64,000 nt of DNA from Bryobacterales bacterium (GTDB lineage Bacteria > Acidobacteriota > Terriglobia > Bryobacterales > Bryobacteraceae). Shown one piece after another: positions 9,877 to 19,820 of this stretch. Location of the stretch: contig JAOAPR010000027.1 of the NCBI GenBank assembly GCA_025463005.1, positions 1-64,000 of the forward strand, in the 5' to 3' direction. Made by a program: the position numbers and the translations under genes. The notes under the pieces were generated by a model. That model had not been told where the DNA came from, did not search any database, and saw only the letters and a list, made by a program, of their open reading frames with translations. How positions within the stretch are numbered: the first letter of the stretch is position 1; each line of letters starts with the position of its first letter.

Positions 9877-12207
9877 ATGCAGACTTCCCGTTCCAGAATC
9901 ACGAGCGCCCTGGTATCCGTCGCGCTCCTGTGCCTCATCGCCCTACTCACAACCTTCTCGACCAACGCCCAGCAGACCAAAGGGAAAGGTCAGGATAAAG
10001 CCGCGAAGGCCAATTCCCGCATCAGTTATCCCGGCTACATCGGTGGCGTCGTTCAAGGTGAAAAGGGTCCCGAAGCCGGAGTATGGGTCATCGCCGAGAC
10101 CAAAGATCTTCAGACCGGCATGATCAAGACGGTCGTTACTGACGATCAGGGCCGGTTCGTGCTACCCGATTTGCCGGCGGTGAATTATAAGGTTTGGTCC
10201 AGGGGTTATGGAATCGTGGATTCAACTCCGATCGAGATGAAACCCACCACCACTCAGGTGACTATCAAAGTTGCTACCGCAAAGACTCCTCAGGAAGCCG
10301 CGAAGGTTTACCCCGGCGATTACTGGCTGTCGCTGCTGGCTCCGCCGCCTCCGAGCGCGTTCCCCCAAACCGCTCAGGCCGCCGCGAGGATGGTCGATCA
10401 GGACCACTGGATCGATCAACTGAAGAAGGGTTGCAACTTCTGCCACCAGCTCGGAAATCCGTTGACGCGCGACGTTCAGCACGTGTTCGCGGCCAAGCCT
10501 GACCTGGCTAAGACCCATGCTGACGCCTGGGAGTGGCGCTTGGGCGTCGGCGTGCGCGGAACGAACATGTACGGCACCATGAGCGGAATGGGCAAAGACG
10601 TGACCTTGAAGGCCCTTGCGGACTGGACCGAAGCCATTGAAAAGGGCGCCGTTCCCCCGGTGCCTCCACGTCCTACCGGGATCGAGCGCAACATTGTCTC
10701 CACCCAATGGGATGTAGGCGACGATCATTCCTTCATGCACGATGAGATCTCTACCGATAAGAATCACCCGGATGTGAACGGCAGTGGTCCTGTCTACGCC
10801 GTCAACGCTGGACATGGAGCACTGGTCATTTTGGACCAGGCCGATAATAACCAGTATTCAATCGATATTCCGACCCGCGATTCCAAGGACAAAGTTCCTT
10901 CGCGCTTTCCGGCGCCGAATCGCCCGTCTTTTTTCTGGGGCAACGAACATCTATGGGCCAATCCTCCCTACAATCCTGCGGATCCTCACAATCCGATGAT
11001 GGACAGCAAGGGCCGTGTATGGCTGACCTCGAAGATTCGCGGGAATCAGGAGCCAGCTTGGTGCAGCGATCCGAGCAACAAATACGCCGAGTGGTTCCCG
11101 CGGCGCAATAGCGCCCGGCAGGCCTCGGTCTACGATCCGAAGACCAAGAAATTCAGCTTAATCGAAACTTGCTATGCCACGCACCATGTGGTGATCGATA
11201 ACGATCCGGATGAGACCGTTTACTTCAACGAGCTGAGCGGTCCTGTTTTCGGATGGATCGATTCCAAAGTTTACGATCAGACGATGGCCGCTACGAACGA
11301 CGAGAGCAAAGCCGAACAGGCCGCTGTCGGCTGGTGTGAACAGACCGTGGACACCAACGGTGACGGAAAGATCACCAGACCCTGGAACGTCATCGGACGC
11401 GGCGCCGATCTTGCTGCTCTATACGGAACCGATACGGCCGGTGCAGCCCCCGCAGCCGGACGAGCCGGCAAGGACGGCAAGGGCAAAGGCGCGGCGGCCC
11501 CATTTGATCCGAAACTCGACAGTCTTGTCAGTTTCTCGCTGTACTCGGTGATGCCGAGTCCAGTGGATGACTCTGTCTGGGGCGTCGCGGAAGATTTCCC
11601 CGGCTACCTGATCCGGTTGCAGCGGGGCGACAATCCGCCCGTCACCTGCAAGACCCAGGTCTTCAAGGTGCCCTCGCCGGGCTATGATCCTCGTGGAATC
11701 GACGTCGACAGCAAGGGTGTGGTGTGGACCGGCCTGGCGGCAACCAGTCACCTGGCCGCCTTCGATGTCCGGAAGTGCAAGAACTTGACTGGAGCCATGC
11801 ACGTCGATGGCAGCGACTGTCCGGAAGGCTGGACGTTATATCAAACGAACGGCCCCAAGCTGAAGGGCACCAATGTTCCGGCTGACTTCCATTACTTCAA
11901 TTGGACGGATTCCCACAACATCATGCAGATGGGGCAAGATACTCCGTTTTTGACGGGATCAAACTCCGACTCGCTGATCGGGCTGGATCCGGCAACCAGG
12001 AAGTGGACCTATTTCCGCATCCCCTATCCGCTCGGCTTCTACGCGCGCGGAATGGACGGACGCATCGATGACGCCAATGCCGGGTGGAAAGGCCGTGCCC
12101 TGTACTCCAATTACGGCACGCACTTCGTCTGGCATATCGAGGGTGGAAAGGGAACCAAGGGCAAGGTGGTGAAGTTCCAGATCCGGCCCAATCCGCTGGC
12201 TCGATAA
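9877..12207 (+). CDS. Secreted carboxypeptidase-regulatory-like / Vgb-like beta-propeller protein with one c-type heme motif
   Basis: GYIGGVVQGEKGPEAGVWVIAET..TDDQGRFVLPDLP (CarboxypepD_reg-like); KGCNFCHQLGN (CxxCH); propeller-like DSKGRVWLTSK / DSKGVVWTGLA repeats; start at MQTSRSR after gaggagg. Confidence 0.7.
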   Translation: MQTSRSRITSALVSVALLCLIALLTTFSTNAQQTKGKGQDKAAKANSRISYPGYIGGVVQGEKGPEAGVWVIAETKDLQTGMIKTVVTDDQGRFVLPDLPAVNYKVWSRGYGIVDSTPIEMKPTTTQVTIKVATAKTPQEAAKVYPGDYWLSLLAPPPPSAFPQTAQAAARMVDQDHWIDQLKKGCNFCHQLGNPLTRDVQHVFAAKPDLAKTHADAWEWRLGVGVRGTNMYGTMSGMGKDVTLKALADWTEAIEKGAVPPVPPRPTGIERNIVSTQWDVGDDHSFMHDEISTDKNHPDVNGSGPVYAVNAGHGALVILDQADNNQYSIDIPTRDSKDKVPSRFPAPNRPSFFWGNEHLWANPPYNPADPHNPMMDSKGRVWLTSKIRGNQEPAWCSDPSNKYAEWFPRRNSARQASVYDPKTKKFSLIETCYATHHVVIDNDPDETVYFNELSGPVFGWIDSKVYDQTMAATNDESKAEQAAVGWCEQTVDTNGDGKITRPWNVIGRGADLAALYGTDTAGAAPAAGRAGKDGKGKGAAAPFDPKLDSLVSFSLYSVMPSPVDDSVWGVAEDFPGYLIRLQRGDNPPVTCKTQVFKVPSPGYDPRGIDVDSKGVVWTGLAATSHLAAFDVRKCKNLTGAMHVDGSDCPEGWTLYQTNGPKLKGTNVPADFHYFNWTDSHNIMQMGQDTPFLTGSNSDSLIGLDPATRKWTYFRIPYPLGFYARGMDGRIDDANAGWKGRALYSNYGTHFVWHIEGGKGTKGKVVKFQIRPNPLAR

Positions 12208-12218
12208 TTAAAAAGGTG

Positions 12219-12238
12219 GAGCGGGCTGAAGCCCGCTC
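12219..12238. other. Perfect 9-bp hairpin (GAGCGGGCT-ga-AGCCCGCTC) between convergent genes
   Basis: Read directly between the stops of 9877..12207(+) and 12245..13015(-). Confidence 0.7.
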
Positions 12239-12244
12239 TATAAC

Positions 12245-13015
12245 TTATTCCGAAACGCAGCGGAAGCCGATGTTGTAATCGATATCGGTTGTCTCGAAGT
12301 GCCTGCGATATGACGCGCGGATCAGATCCGGGTCGTCCCACCACCCGCCGCCGCGCAGCTCCTTGTATTCCGCGGTGCTCGGTCCTGTGGGGTTAATGTT
12401 TTCCTGGTTGAGCTGGACCCAGTAAAACGTGTGGGTCCACTCGACGACGTTGCCAAGCATGTCGTACAGCCCAAATGCATTGGGTTTCTTCTGTGCCACC
12501 GGATGCGTCGAAAACTTACTGTTGCCCCAATACCAGGCGATCTCGTCCAGGTTGCCGTAGCGGCTCCCAGTGGTTCCCGCGCGCGCGGCATACTCCCATT
12601 CGGCTGCCGATGGAAGTCGTCCTCGGATCTCGGTGCAATACGCGTCGGCCTCATCCCAACTGACATATTCTACTGGCAGATCGGATCCCTGAAAGATGCT
12701 GGGATTGTATCCCATGACCTTTTCAAAAGCGGCTTGCGTAACCTCGGTTCGGCTCAACCAGAATCCCCTGGTAAGGGTCACCTTGCGGGGGGGATATTCG
12801 TCCCCGTAACACTCGTCGTCTCCCGGTGAGCATCCGGTGGTAACCGTTCCCGGAGGAATCCACAGGTAACGGAGGCCGTCCTTCGGGTTTGTTTTCGAAT
12901 CGCCCAGTTTCGGCGAGGCGGTTTTCCCGACGCTCGCCTGAAAAGCCGCGATACCGGGTGGTGTCATGGCGGCGATGCAAGCCAGGACTAAGTTGATCGT
13001 ACGATGGATGCGCAC
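12245..13015 (-). CDS. FGE-sulfatase (SUMF1) fold protein
   Basis: YLWIPPGTVTTGC..FWLSRTEVTQAAFEKVMG..LPSAAEWEYAARAG..GNVVEWTHTFY..NIGFRCVSE. Confidence 0.85.
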   Translation of the reverse strand: MRIHRTINLVLACIAAMTPPGIAAFQASVGKTASPKLGDSKTNPKDGLRYLWIPPGTVTTGCSPGDDECYGDEYPPRKVTLTRGFWLSRTEVTQAAFEKVMGYNPSIFQGSDLPVEYVSWDEADAYCTEIRGRLPSAAEWEYAARAGTTGSRYGNLDEIAWYWGNSKFSTHPVAQKKPNAFGLYDMLGNVVEWTHTFYWVQLNQENINPTGPSTAEYKELRGGGWWDDPDLIRASYRRHFETTDIDYNIGFRCVSE

Positions 13016-13080
13016 GTGCCTCCCAAAGTTGCCAATTTACCACATGTGCGCGGAAATCCTACAAAAACGATTGGCGTCGG

Positions 13081-14034
13081 CTAGCGGCCCCGGGCTGCGG
13101 TGGCGCTGGCCGCCACTGCTCCCGAACTCGTGCCTGACGAGACGCCTACAGCTCCCGTGCTCGCGTTAGAAGACGGGGCAATCGATCCCGCCCGGGAGGA
13201 CGAGGAAACGCCCTGCCAGGAAGAATTGCTGGCAGAGTTGTTTCCTTGATAACCGTAGTTGGGGGCTGGCTGGAACACAATCCAGACCGACGCGGGACTG
13301 TACCAGGAGAATCCAAACGGGCTATAGAGGTGCCCCGAGCGGGGAAGAAACGTGTACATGCCCATCCAGGGGTCCCAGGCCCACAGGCTGTTGCTGAAGC
13401 CATTGGAATTGGTGCCGTGGGCGGCCGAGATATTGGCCAGGGCCAGCCGGTAATTGCGTTGCTGGCTCCAGGCGTACAACTCGCCTTTCGCTTTACCCTT
13501 GTTGAATTTATCGGGCGTCAGCGAGGATCCCACCAATAGGGTGCGTCCGCCTTTAAGCTCGGTGGAATTGGAAGCGTCCGACACTTGAGCTTTTCCGTCG
13601 AAGGTGCGAACCTGACCCGCATCAGCATTGAAGTGGTAAAGACCGGTTTTGAGCAGCAAAGTCTCGGAATCGGCCATTTTCACCGCAATCCGATTGTCTT
13701 TAAGGATTTCGTCCGCTTCTACCAGCGCCGATCCGCTGAGGATTTCCACCTGCGTGTCGGTCAGTTTGTTCGAAATCATCCGGAAAGACGTGTTTCGGTC
13801 CAGGCGCAGAAAGACGCCCGGGGTCAGGAGGATTTCGGCGTGCCCCGCCTGCGTGGAAAAAATCTGGCCGACCTTAACTTCAGGGAAAATCGCGCCGTCA
13901 AGCTTCACCGGCTGGCCCGCGAGCTGTACGCCGCCTTCGACGTAGTTCACCATCCCGGATCGGGCGGAAATTACGGCCTGCGCCCAGATAGCGGGGACAG
14001 CGATGAGGGAAATCAGGACAACGGCCGTGCGCAT
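13081..14034 (-). CDS. FecR-domain protein
   Basis: Signal peptide; SARSGMVNYVEGGVQLAGQPVK..GQIFSTQAGHAEILLTPGVFLRLDRNTSFRM. Confidence 0.75.
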   Translation of the reverse strand: MRTAVVLISLIAVPAIWAQAVISARSGMVNYVEGGVQLAGQPVKLDGAIFPEVKVGQIFSTQAGHAEILLTPGVFLRLDRNTSFRMISNKLTDTQVEILSGSALVEADEILKDNRIAVKMADSETLLLKTGLYHFNADAGQVRTFDGKAQVSDASNSTELKGGRTLLVGSSLTPDKFNKGKAKGELYAWSQQRNYRLALANISAAHGTNSNGFSNSLWAWDPWMGMYTFLPRSGHLYSPFGFSWYSPASVWIVFQPAPNYGYQGNNSASNSSWQGVSSSSRAGSIAPSSNASTGAVGVSSGTSSGAVAASATAARGR

Positions 14035-14107
14035 AGGTTAGATCCCCTTAGCTTCAATTAACTGCCCTTTTCGGACGCGTGTCAAGCGCCGGACGTTGCA
14101 GAATAGT

Positions 14108-16090
14108 CTAGCGATTCGGAAACCGGCGCAAGGTTCCAGGGATCTGGACGGCCGGCTTTTCCCGAATCCGATTGCGTAGCAGGCCGGTATCGGTCGGTGC
14201 CTGATTCACTGAGCTACTGGCCCCGATCGGGATCTGGGCTTCGGTCGTGTACGAATCGGGAAGGGAAATATCGATGTATACATTACCTGGGGCGATATCG
14301 GACGGTATAGTGACCGTAATTGCGTACACGCCGATCAGCGTCGGCGAGAGACCCCCAAATCCCACCGTCGCCTGCTCGCCATCGACCACCACGATGGGCG
14401 TGTTCACGGCGTAGCTTAGCGGACTCGATGGTGCCGGCGTGCCATCGGCGACCGGCGGATCCACGTCGCCCAGACCGTTGACATACATCAGTATCGTTTC
14501 GCCGGGACGGGCCGGGTTCTGCGCGGTGACGGTCGCGTAGGAATTGTCCTGGACGTGTTGTGCGATCGCGAAGCCGACGCCGCCAGCGGGAGTGGTGTAA
14601 ACCCCCGGCGTGCCGTCTTTCACGCGAACCGTCCTTATGTCCGATTTGACATTATTGTTGACTACCTGGATCGAAGCGACGGTTCCCGTGGTGGCAAAGG
14701 GTACGATCGCAGACACGAAACCAGGACTCACGTAATAGATTGGCGCCTGCCGGCCGTTGATCAGCACCTGCACGCCTCCCAGAGTGAAGGGCATCTTGTC
14801 ATTTTGGACCGTTGTGGAGGAAAGACCGGTCCCATACAGAGCGATGAATCCGCCGCGGGAAACCCCCACCGTGAACGGCGCAGAGCTCGCGGCGTTGGCG
14901 ACACCGGTGGGATTCAGATACACGCCCGAGCCGCTGAAATCGGGTGCTCTCACCGCGACGTTGATTCCCAGGCGAGATCCGTTGCCGTAACCGATCCGAA
15001 TCGCGCCACCGGCGCCCACCACATTATGAATACCGAGGAAGTCATCATGTGTGCCATCCGCGGCCACCGAAAAGAGATCCGAATACGTATAGTCGAACGG
15101 CAGATAATCGATGGTCGAATCAAAGCCGGTGAGGACCCGCTGATGTCCGACTATGGTTCCGGAGCCGGCACTAAAGGCGCCGTAGTAAGTGGCAAGGGTC
15201 GGGAAGCCTCCGGATGGAGTCATGTCGGCGCCCGCCTGATAGTACAGGCCTTTGAGCGCATCCGCCGGGACACTTCCGCCGTAGGCGCGCACGCCGACGA
15301 TCATGTCCCATCCGGTAGCGGATCCGCCGAAGAAGAAGTTGCCGTTGGCGGCGAGATAGCACAAGGCATCTCCCGCGATTAGCGTTTGCGTGACCAGCGA
15401 TCCGCCGAAGCTGAGCGTCAACGCTCCGCTCGCGAAGGAATAGGTCGCGTTGTTCACAGTCTGGGTGACGGCTGTTGTGCCAGTTCCCACCAATCCGTTC
15501 AGGTTCACTGTGCCGAGGCTGCCTTGGCCGTTCGGGTTCAAGGGAAACAGCATGTCCCGAGCCTGGGACACGTTCGTGCTGGGATAATTCACGGCCGCTG
15601 CCCAGTAGTTCCCGTTGAAGCTGGCATTTGTGGGCGCGGAAGCAGGCGCCTGCGCGGCGACGAACATGTTGTTGATCCGGTCATCAGTGCTGCTGCCGAT
15701 AAAAATGCCTTGCGAAACGATACCCCATACCGTGCTGTTCGCGTTGCCGGAGCTGGGCCGAATGGGATCGTCCAGGTAGCCCATGCCGCTCGCGGAAATC
15801 CGGTACGCGCCTGTGGTCGAGAAACTTTGTGGCGATGTGTTGTTCGAATCCATGACCCTGGAAGTCAGCGTATAGCCGCCGTTTCCATCGAACACGATGG
15901 TGCCGTAGATCGCGACACGATGGAGGTCGGCGTTATACCGCCACATCACCTCGCGGAAGTTATAGGTGCCGCTCAGCATGCCATTTCCGCTGGAATCCCA
16001 CGCGAAATTGTCGGCTGCCAGCGCGAGGTGGCTCGTGACCGCGATCAGGAGCGTGAGTAATGCCAATCGTGCGATTTTCACAGTTGTCAC
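14108..16090 (-). CDS. Secreted protein with Solibacter-type C-terminal domain (TIGR03437-like)
   Basis: C-terminal block LINGRQAPIYYVSPGFVSAIVPF..NPARPGETILMYVNGLGDVDPPVADGTPAPSSPLS. Confidence 0.8.
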   Translation of the reverse strand: MTTVKIARLALLTLLIAVTSHLALAADNFAWDSSGNGMLSGTYNFREVMWRYNADLHRVAIYGTIVFDGNGGYTLTSRVMDSNNTSPQSFSTTGAYRISASGMGYLDDPIRPSSGNANSTVWGIVSQGIFIGSSTDDRINNMFVAAQAPASAPTNASFNGNYWAAAVNYPSTNVSQARDMLFPLNPNGQGSLGTVNLNGLVGTGTTAVTQTVNNATYSFASGALTLSFGGSLVTQTLIAGDALCYLAANGNFFFGGSATGWDMIVGVRAYGGSVPADALKGLYYQAGADMTPSGGFPTLATYYGAFSAGSGTIVGHQRVLTGFDSTIDYLPFDYTYSDLFSVAADGTHDDFLGIHNVVGAGGAIRIGYGNGSRLGINVAVRAPDFSGSGVYLNPTGVANAASSAPFTVGVSRGGFIALYGTGLSSTTVQNDKMPFTLGGVQVLINGRQAPIYYVSPGFVSAIVPFATTGTVASIQVVNNNVKSDIRTVRVKDGTPGVYTTPAGGVGFAIAQHVQDNSYATVTAQNPARPGETILMYVNGLGDVDPPVADGTPAPSSPLSYAVNTPIVVVDGEQATVGFGGLSPTLIGVYAITVTIPSDIAPGNVYIDISLPDSYTTEAQIPIGASSSVNQAPTDTGLLRNRIREKPAVQIPGTLRRFPNR

Positions 16091-16191
16091 CGTGTTTTGG
16101 ACGCAACCCGGGGAAGGCAGGTTAACGGGGAATTTCGGACGCCCGGCGTGGGGGACATGAGGTCGTCCGATTGTACCGCTACGCCGTTTGT

Positions 16192-16701
16192 TTAGGTCTC
16201 GCCTTTCAGGTGTTCCACGCCGCCAATAGAGTAATACCGCGCGACGATGGGATTGGCAGGCTCAATGAGCTTCCAGACCTGCTGTTTTTTGAGCTCGCTA
16301 GGAGCATGCACAGCCAAATATCCCGCACCTCGGGAGGCCAGCTTGAAATCGTGGTCCGCGTAGACCTCTTCGGTCTCGAATTCCCTGGAGAGCTGCTGCA
16401 TCACGAGAGCGCCCAAGCCGACGTGCCGGGCATGCTCTTTCACCAGGTTTACGACGTCCTCTCCGGGAACCGCGATGACCTCGCTTTCAGGGAAGCCGGC
16501 AGCGAGCAAGTTCCGTTCGGCCTTGTGGGCGACCCCATAGTCCGGGAACAGCGCGACCAGGTGATCACGCGGGGCGAAGATCCCCATCTGCGTCTCAGAA
16601 CCCTTGAAAAATTCGGCGAGCACACTCACGGCGACCTCCATACCGTTGGATGGCGCCTCGCCGGATCTGTTACCAACCGGAATAAGATGTGCCTTGGGCA
16701 C
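16192..16701 (-). CDS. Hypothetical protein (general-stress-protein-like)
   Basis: Intact ORF with LVALFPDYGVAHKAERNLLAAGFPESEVIAV; exact start uncertain. Confidence 0.6.
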   Translation of the reverse strand: MPKAHLIPVGNRSGEAPSNGMEVAVSVLAEFFKGSETQMGIFAPRDHLVALFPDYGVAHKAERNLLAAGFPESEVIAVPGEDVVNLVKEHARHVGLGALVMQQLSREFETEEVYADHDFKLASRGAGYLAVHAPSELKKQQVWKLIEPANPIVARYYSIGGVEHLKGET

Positions 16702-16774
16702 GACATGATATCCTCAACGTTGCGCGAAGAAACATCGTGCCAAAACCACCAAAATTCAAGGAGACAGCCAGAAG

Positions 16775-17938
16775 ATGAAGTTGAGTACCGACCGCATTCT
16801 CACGACCCATGTCGGCAGCCTGCCGCGCCCGCAGGATGTGGTCGATCTGATCTTCGCGCAGGATCGCGGCGAGCCCATCGATCAAGCCAAATTCGACGCC
16901 ACCGTTCAGCGTGCCGTGGAGGATGTGATCCGCAAACAACTTGAGGCGGGCATCGATATTCCCAGCGACGGCGAGCAGAGTAAGATCAGCTATGCCACCT
17001 ACATCCGGCACCGGCTGACGGGGTTCGAGGGCGATTCGCAGCGGCCGACCCCTCAGGATCTGGACGATTTTCCGGACTATCGCGACAAGCTGGTGAAGGA
17101 AGGCCACTCGGCGACCTATAAACGCCCGGTCTGCAAGGCTGAAATCAAAGTAAAGTCGCTCGAGCCGGTTAAAGAAGATATCGCCCGGATGAAAACGGCG
17201 CTGGCTAAGGCGAATGTCACCGAGGGATTCATGAACTCGGTGTCGCCGGGTACGGTGGCCGTGTTCCAGCCCAATGAATACTACCCGACACATGATGCCT
17301 ACATGGCGGCAGTGTCGGAGGGGATGCGCGCGGAGTACGAGGAGATCGTCAAATCGGGACTGCTGCTGCAGCTCGATTGCCCGGATCTGGCGATGGGACG
17401 GCACACGCGCTTCAAGAATCTGGACGAGGCGGGCTTCCTCCGGAATGCCGAGATCCAGGTGGAGGCGTTGAATCACGCGCTGGCGAACGTTCCCGCCGAT
17501 CGCGTGCGCATGCATGTCTGCTGGGGAAATTACGAAGGCCCGCACACGCACGATATCGCGCTGACCAAAATGCTCCCGATCATCATGAAAGCCAAACCCA
17601 TGGCGTTTCTGCTGGAGGGCGCGAATCCACGGCACGCGCACGAATGGGAAGTGTGGAAGACGCACAAGCTTCCTGCTGATAAGGTGCTGGTGCCGGGCGT
17701 GGTAGAAACCACCAGCAACTTCGTCGAGCATCCGGAAGTGGTGGCGCAGCGCATTCTGCGCTACGCCGAGGTTATCGGACGGGAACGTATCCTCGCGGGC
17801 AGCGATTGCGGGTTCGGGACCTTCGCCGGTTTCGGACCGGTGCATCCGTCGGTCGGCTGGATGAAGCTGAAGTCGCTGGCTGAGGGCGCGGCGATCGCGA
17901 GCAAGAAGTTGTGGGGTAAGGCGGGTTCTGCGAATTAG
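16775..17938 (+). CDS. Cobalamin-independent methionine synthase (MetE C-terminal domain) family protein
   Basis: LTTHVGSLPRPQDVVDLIF..QLDCPDLAMGRH..RVRMHVCWGNYEGPHTHDI..ILAGSDCGFGTF. Confidence 0.85.
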   Translation: MKLSTDRILTTHVGSLPRPQDVVDLIFAQDRGEPIDQAKFDATVQRAVEDVIRKQLEAGIDIPSDGEQSKISYATYIRHRLTGFEGDSQRPTPQDLDDFPDYRDKLVKEGHSATYKRPVCKAEIKVKSLEPVKEDIARMKTALAKANVTEGFMNSVSPGTVAVFQPNEYYPTHDAYMAAVSEGMRAEYEEIVKSGLLLQLDCPDLAMGRHTRFKNLDEAGFLRNAEIQVEALNHALANVPADRVRMHVCWGNYEGPHTHDIALTKMLPIIMKAKPMAFLLEGANPRHAHEWEVWKTHKLPADKVLVPGVVETTSNFVEHPEVVAQRILRYAEVIGRERILAGSDCGFGTFAGFGPVHPSVGWMKLKSLAEGAAIASKKLWGKAGSAN

Positions 17939-17949
17939 GGGCTGAACAA

Positions 17950-17997
17950 GTGTCGAGATGAGTCTCGACACGGCACGCAAGAGTGCGTGCGCCACGC
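17950..17997. repeat. REP-like double-hairpin element, copy 1
   Basis: GTGTCGAGA-TGAG-TCTCGACAC followed by GCACGCA-AGAG-TGCGTGC; 46/48 nt identical to 24808..24855. Confidence 0.9.
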
Positions 17998-18048
17998 AAA
18001 TTCCGACAGGTCGCGAATTGCATATAATGCGATGCTGGAGTGGATTGA

Positions 18049-18933
18049 ATGAGCAAACTTGCTGCGTTGATGCTGCTGAGCCTGCCGGTATTCGCGCAAG
18101 TCGATTTTTCGGGCGAATGGGCGCCACTCTATCACGAGAACGGACCCGAGCGCCTTCCCGGTCCCGAGCTGGGCGATTACACCGAGCTTCCGATCAACGA
18201 CGCGGCCCGCTTGCGCGCGGATAGCTGGGATGCCGACCGGATATCGGTGGTCGAGCAGTATCAGTGCCGGCCGCACGGATCGGATTACGCGCTGCGGGGC
18301 TTGGGTAATATGCGAGTCTCGCGAGACATCGATCCGGCGACGCAGCGGCTCATGGCGTTCCATACCCACATGCTGGCGTGGGACAGCGACAGGACCATCT
18401 ACATGGATGGCCGGGCGCATCCTCCGGAGTACGCGAATCACACCTGGCAGGGATTTTCGACGGCCGTGTGGGAAGGCAACATGCTGACCGTCACCACCAC
18501 GCACCTGAAGGAGAACTACCTCCGGCGCAACGGCGTGCCGCGCAGCGATCAGGCCACTGCGACCGAACATTGGATGCGCCACGGGGATTATCTGACGGTG
18601 GTGACCGTGATCGACGATCCGGTATTTCTGACGGAGCCGCTGGTGCGCAGCGATAACTGGTATCTCGATCCCGGCCAGCACATCGGCGTCTTCGGCTGCG
18701 AGCATGCTCCGGAGCTTCCCAAACCGGAAGGCGTCGTACCGCATCATTTGCCGGGTACGAATCCGTATCTCCGCGAGGTCTCGGAATGGTACGGATTACC
18801 GTATGAGGCCACCCGCGGCGGCGCCGAGACACTCTATCCCGAATACCGGTTGAAGCTGAACGGCTACAAAGCTCCGCCCAAGTGCGATCGCTACTGCACT
18901 TGTACGACACTGTTCGACTGCCAATTGCGATGA
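18049..18933 (+). CDS. Secreted hypothetical protein, distant WEG-core family
   Basis: Signal peptide; VDFSGEWAPLYHENGPE..AVWEGNMLTVTTTHLKENYLRRNG; same scaffold as 19820..20590. Confidence 0.7.
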   Translation: MSKLAALMLLSLPVFAQVDFSGEWAPLYHENGPERLPGPELGDYTELPINDAARLRADSWDADRISVVEQYQCRPHGSDYALRGLGNMRVSRDIDPATQRLMAFHTHMLAWDSDRTIYMDGRAHPPEYANHTWQGFSTAVWEGNMLTVTTTHLKENYLRRNGVPRSDQATATEHWMRHGDYLTVVTVIDDPVFLTEPLVRSDNWYLDPGQHIGVFGCEHAPELPKPEGVVPHHLPGTNPYLREVSEWYGLPYEATRGGAETLYPEYRLKLNGYKAPPKCDRYCTCTTLFDCQLR

Positions 18934-19820
18934 AATTACTGACGTTTGCGATTTTGCTGTGCGGAAGCGCCTGGGCCCAGGAAGTGCAGGTATTCCCGGT
19001 GCAGGGGAACGTCTCGATGCTGGTGGGACCGGGTGGCAACGTTACGGTCCAGACGGGTAAAGAAGGAATCGTGGTGGTGGATACCCAGACGGCGGCAGCC
19101 GCGCCGCAGGTGATGGCCGCGATTCGAAAGCTCTCCGACACGCCGATAATCTGGGTGATCAATACCAGTCTGGATGCGGATCACATCAGCGGAAACGAAG
19201 CCTTGCTCCGGCTGGGCGGATCCACCGAAGCGAGTCTGCGCGCGCGCGTGATCGCTCATGAGAACGTGCTGAATCGCCTGGTGGCCTCGGGATCGGGACA
19301 GGCCAGGGTCTCAGACGCCGCCAGCATAAACGATACGTATTTCAAATCGCCCAAGGATTTCCTGTTCAATGGCGAGCCGGTGATGATCTATCACATGCCT
19401 GCCGCGCACACGGATGGCGACAGCATCGTGCTATTTCGCAGGTCGGATGTGATCAGCAGCGGCGATATCTTCACGCCGGACCGCTATCCGGTGATCGATC
19501 TCCCAAACGGCGGCAGCGTGCAAGGGCTGATCGACGCGCTGAACCGGATCCTCGAGATGGCGGTGGCGGGGAAATATCAGGAAGGCGGCACGTTCGTGAT
19601 CCCGGGCCACGGACGCCTGTGCGACGAAGCTGATGTGGTGGAGTTCCGCGATATGGTCACCATCATTCGCGATCGGGTGCAGGACATGATCAAGAAAGGC
19701 ATGACGCTCGATCAGGTGAAGGCCGCCAAGCCCAGCCGGGATTACGACACGCAATACCGGGGAACGCCGGACGTGTTCGTCGAGGCGATTTATAAGAGCC
19801 TCAGCGCGAGGAAGCCGTGA
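18930..19820 (+). CDS. MBL-fold metallohydrolase-like secreted protein (degenerate metal motif)
   Basis: MKLLTFAILLCGSAWAQ signal; GGNVTVQTGKEGIVVVDTQ; WVINTSLDADHISGN in place of HxHxDH; HTDGDSIV; IPGHG. ATGA overlap with upstream gene. Confidence 0.75.
   Translation: MKLLTFAILLCGSAWAQEVQVFPVQGNVSMLVGPGGNVTVQTGKEGIVVVDTQTAAAAPQVMAAIRKLSDTPIIWVINTSLDADHISGNEALLRLGGSTEASLRARVIAHENVLNRLVASGSGQARVSDAASINDTYFKSPKDFLFNGEPVMIYHMPAAHTDGDSIVLFRRSDVISSGDIFTPDRYPVIDLPNGGSVQGLIDALNRILEMAVAGKYQEGGTFVIPGHGRLCDEADVVEFRDMVTIIRDRVQDMIKKGMTLDQVKAAKPSRDYDTQYRGTPDVFVEAIYKSLSARKP

Noticed and set aside
18023-18028. TATAAT as a -10 promoter for 18049..18933
   Set aside because: No convincing -35 at proper spacing; the motif alone is too weak.
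16670-18127. 485-aa minus-strand ORF antisense to the MetE-family gene
   Set aside because: Low-complexity His/Arg-rich translation, fully overlaps a well-supported CDS.
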